A stretch of 64,000 nucleotides of DNA from Spirosoma aerolatum (GTDB taxonomy: Bacteria > Bacteroidota > Bacteroidia > Cytophagales > Spirosomataceae), in the NCBI RefSeq assembly GCF_002056795.1, contig NZ_CP020104.1, positions 4,907,501-4,971,500 on the forward strand, given 5' to 3'. This document shows, piece after piece, positions 62,392-64,000 of this stretch. The notes under the pieces are model-generated. The model was not told the DNA's origin. It ran no database searches and saw only the letters and a program-made list of their open reading frames with translations. Position 1 is the first letter of the stretch. The number at the start of each line of letters is the position of its first letter. The position numbers and the translations under genes are program-made.

Positions 62392-63954
62392 TTACTTATC
62401 CCACCAAACCACGCTCGACAGGGTATTGGTACCGCCCTGACGTGTACGCGCTTCGATAAAATTGGTTTTGTTATACGTCTCTTCCGAATCAGGGATCACG
62501 AAGCGGGTTGGAATCTTACCCCCCGTCAGATTACCCGGATAATTGGTCGGCGTCAACACGGGATACCCGGTACGGCGCCAGTTTGAAAAAATCTCGTATT
62601 CATCTTCCAGAAAAAGCGATACCCATTTTTGGGTACCAATTTGTTCCATCTGCTGGGCTACCGTCCCACTTGTTTTATACGGATTGGCGGCCAGATACGC
62701 GTTGATCTTCGCATCGGAAATAGCGCCCCCCGTACCAAAAAGTGACCACTGCCGCATACCGGCTTTTACTGCATTGGTGTAGGCTGCTTCCGCCGAACTC
62801 CCTGTATACCAACCCCGAACAGCCGCTTCGGCCAGCAACAGATACATTTCGGCATTGGTCATTACAAGCAACGGAGCACTGTATTTCAGCAGTGTGTTTG
62901 GATTGGGTTCCGAAAACGAGTTGAAGTTCGCAGGCAGGCTGTTGTAGGCTGCATTTGGCATACCACTTTGCAGGGCGGTAGTGGTATCGGCCGTAAACGT
63001 TTTATTGTCTGTGGTCGTCCATACTATCGAAATCACGTTCAGCCGTGGATCTTTGGTATTCTTCAGATAATCGATCAGGGTTTTGGCAAACTTCCCTCCT
63101 TCTACATTATCGCCACCGGGCGTTATGTAATCGGTGCTGAGCAGGCCACTGGCAATGAAGTTCCGGCTGGCGGTTTGCGAGCCATCTACATAGGCAATGG
63201 TAGCCCGGTCAGCATCATCTAGAATTACCCCACCGGCAATCGCTTTCTGTACCCAGGTTTTAGCCATTGCCGGATCCACTTCGGTCAGGCGCATACCCAG
63301 GCGAAGCATCAGCGAATACGCGAATTTCTTCCACTTGGTCACATCTCCCCCAAACATCAGATCGGCATTTCCGAACGTTCCTTTCGAGGCATCGAAGGCA
63401 GCAATCGACTCGTCAAGCTCCTTGAGCAAATCAGCGTAGATGGTCTGCTGCGTGTCGTATTTGGGGCTGTAGTTCTTATCCGACAGGGCTTTCCCCGCAT
63501 CGAAATAGGGTATATCGCCGTAGACGTCGGTCAACCGATGGAATATATACGCTTTCCAGATACGGGCTGCCGACAGTTTGTTTACAGTAAGTGCATTGCC
63601 CGAAACGGCATCGATCACCTGCCGAATGGAGATGATAGCGCCTTGTCCGGCGGTGGTTCCGGCGTAGGCATTCCAGTTGCCCGTCGAATAGCTGTAATTG
63701 AAATATTTATCCCCGGCTGCCGGTACTTCCTTGTAAGTAGCAAAGTGCTGCATCGACTGGCCGATGGTCAGATAAGCGGCTCCCGTAAAGTTGGTACTCA
63801 CCCCGTCCAGCAGCGCGCGGGTGAACAGATACTCCGGAACAACCTCAGCATATTTGTTGGGGTCTACGTTCATTTCCTCGAAACCTTTATCGCAGGCTGT
63901 CAGAAGCAGAAACAACGGAGCCACGAAACCTATTTTTTTGATCAGACTCTTCAT
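62392..63954 (-). CDS. SusD/RagB-family nutrient-binding lipoprotein
   Basis: A 520-residue lipoprotein with signal FVAPLFLLLTACDKGFEEM. It has the SusD-like layout: FEEMNVDPNKYAEVVPEY, the TPR region KLSAARIWKAYIFHRLTDVYG and DIPYFDAGKAL, and the C-terminal FLEDEYEIFSNWRRTGYPVL. It sits on the outer surface and, with the TonB-dependent partner encoded just upstream, binds and passes an oligomer or peptide-like nutrient. The neighbours suggest the substrate is an amino or amido compound rather than a plain glycan. Confidence 0.93.
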   Translation of the reverse strand: MKSLIKKIGFVAPLFLLLTACDKGFEEMNVDPNKYAEVVPEYLFTRALLDGVSTNFTGAAYLTIGQSMQHFATYKEVPAAGDKYFNYSYSTGNWNAYAGTTAGQGAIISIRQVIDAVSGNALTVNKLSAARIWKAYIFHRLTDVYGDIPYFDAGKALSDKNYSPKYDTQQTIYADLLKELDESIAAFDASKGTFGNADLMFGGDVTKWKKFAYSLMLRLGMRLTEVDPAMAKTWVQKAIAGGVILDDADRATIAYVDGSQTASRNFIASGLLSTDYITPGGDNVEGGKFAKTLIDYLKNTKDPRLNVISIVWTTTDNKTFTADTTTALQSGMPNAAYNSLPANFNSFSEPNPNTLLKYSAPLLVMTNAEMYLLLAEAAVRGWYTGSSAEAAYTNAVKAGMRQWSLFGTGGAISDAKINAYLAANPYKTSGTVAQQMEQIGTQKWVSLFLEDEYEIFSNWRRTGYPVLTPTNYPGNLTGGKIPTRFVIPDSEETYNKTNFIEARTRQGGTNTLSSVVWWDK

Positions 63955-63972
63955 GGTCAGAATATTATCAGG

Positions 63973-64000
63973 TTAGAATTTCACTTGTAAGCTTACACCA
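63973..64000 (-). CDS. SusC-like TonB-dependent receptor, last residues only
   Basis: The minus strand entering the window reads GVSLQVKF followed by TAA, the typical aromatic-ended final strand of an outer-membrane TonB-dependent barrel. It lies 18 bp upstream of the SusD-like gene, where a SusC partner is expected. Only eight codons are inside the window. Confidence 0.7.

Overview
The window comes from a Bacteroidota chromosome, most likely a Cytophagales member close to Spirosoma. Supporting signs are a SusC/SusD pair, GH43 and GH5-like hydrolases, a fasciclin protein, LytTR and multi-PAS signalling proteins, a TamB-like protein, and promoters of the TTG-N19/20-TAnnTTTG type. No species marker is present, so the genus is an inference.

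Region 1 (about 411-23094) is the remarkable part. It is a large integron-like cassette array. I count 22 attC-like sites of 61-88 bp. Each is bounded by ACCCAAC on the left and GTTGGGC (or a close variant) on the right, which fits the integron consensus RYYYAAC...GTTRRRY, and each has an inner pair of arms that can fold into a hairpin. The arm sequences differ from site to site but usually change together so that pairing is kept. Between sites lie single genes, two gene pairs or no gene at all. Almost every gene is on the minus strand and ends shortly before the next site, so gene and site orientation agree with cassettes read right to left. Contents: a NADAR protein, three Rpn-type PD-(D/E)XK proteins, several lipoproteins and small membrane proteins, unknown proteins, and a TIR/NDT-like nuclease fusion paired with an Mrr-like nuclease. 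A degenerate repeat of about 30 bp, spaced roughly 45-60 bp, fills the non-coding parts of the cassettes. An IS3-family element has fused two cassettes and decayed. An IS5-family element carrying an extra gene has split a lipoprotein gene. The array ends at a lone ACCCAAC half site (23088-23094), an attI candidate, followed by a perfect 21-bp hairpin.

Region 2 (23251-24762) holds a small NUMOD4-like ORF and a tyrosine recombinase transcribed in the same direction as the cassettes. It has the complete catalytic set and an IntI-like C-terminal tail, but lacks the IntI-specific insertion. It is the obvious candidate driver of the array, though that is not proven.

Region 3 (24765-47180) is ordinary chromosome: an ALDH7-type dehydrogenase, a fasciclin protein, an ECF sigma/anti-sigma pair, msrB, a class A penicillin-binding protein, a hydrolase, a UbiA-like membrane protein, a MOSC protein, tsaD, a 1564-residue TamB-like protein, a Fur-family regulator, two glycoside hydrolases, tRNA-Asp and a tail-fibre-like protein.

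Region 4 (47409-64000) has an SDR enzyme, a signalling cluster (REC-kinase, large PAS/GAF kinase, REC-LytTR regulator, lone REC protein), an astacin-like lipoprotein protease, a methyltransferase and an SMP-30-like protein. It ends in a SusC/SusD operon with two RidA proteins, a SelA-like PLP enzyme and an amidohydrolase, all with apparent export signals and three of them with twin-arginine motifs. This looks like an uptake and periplasmic breakdown pathway for an amino or amido compound.
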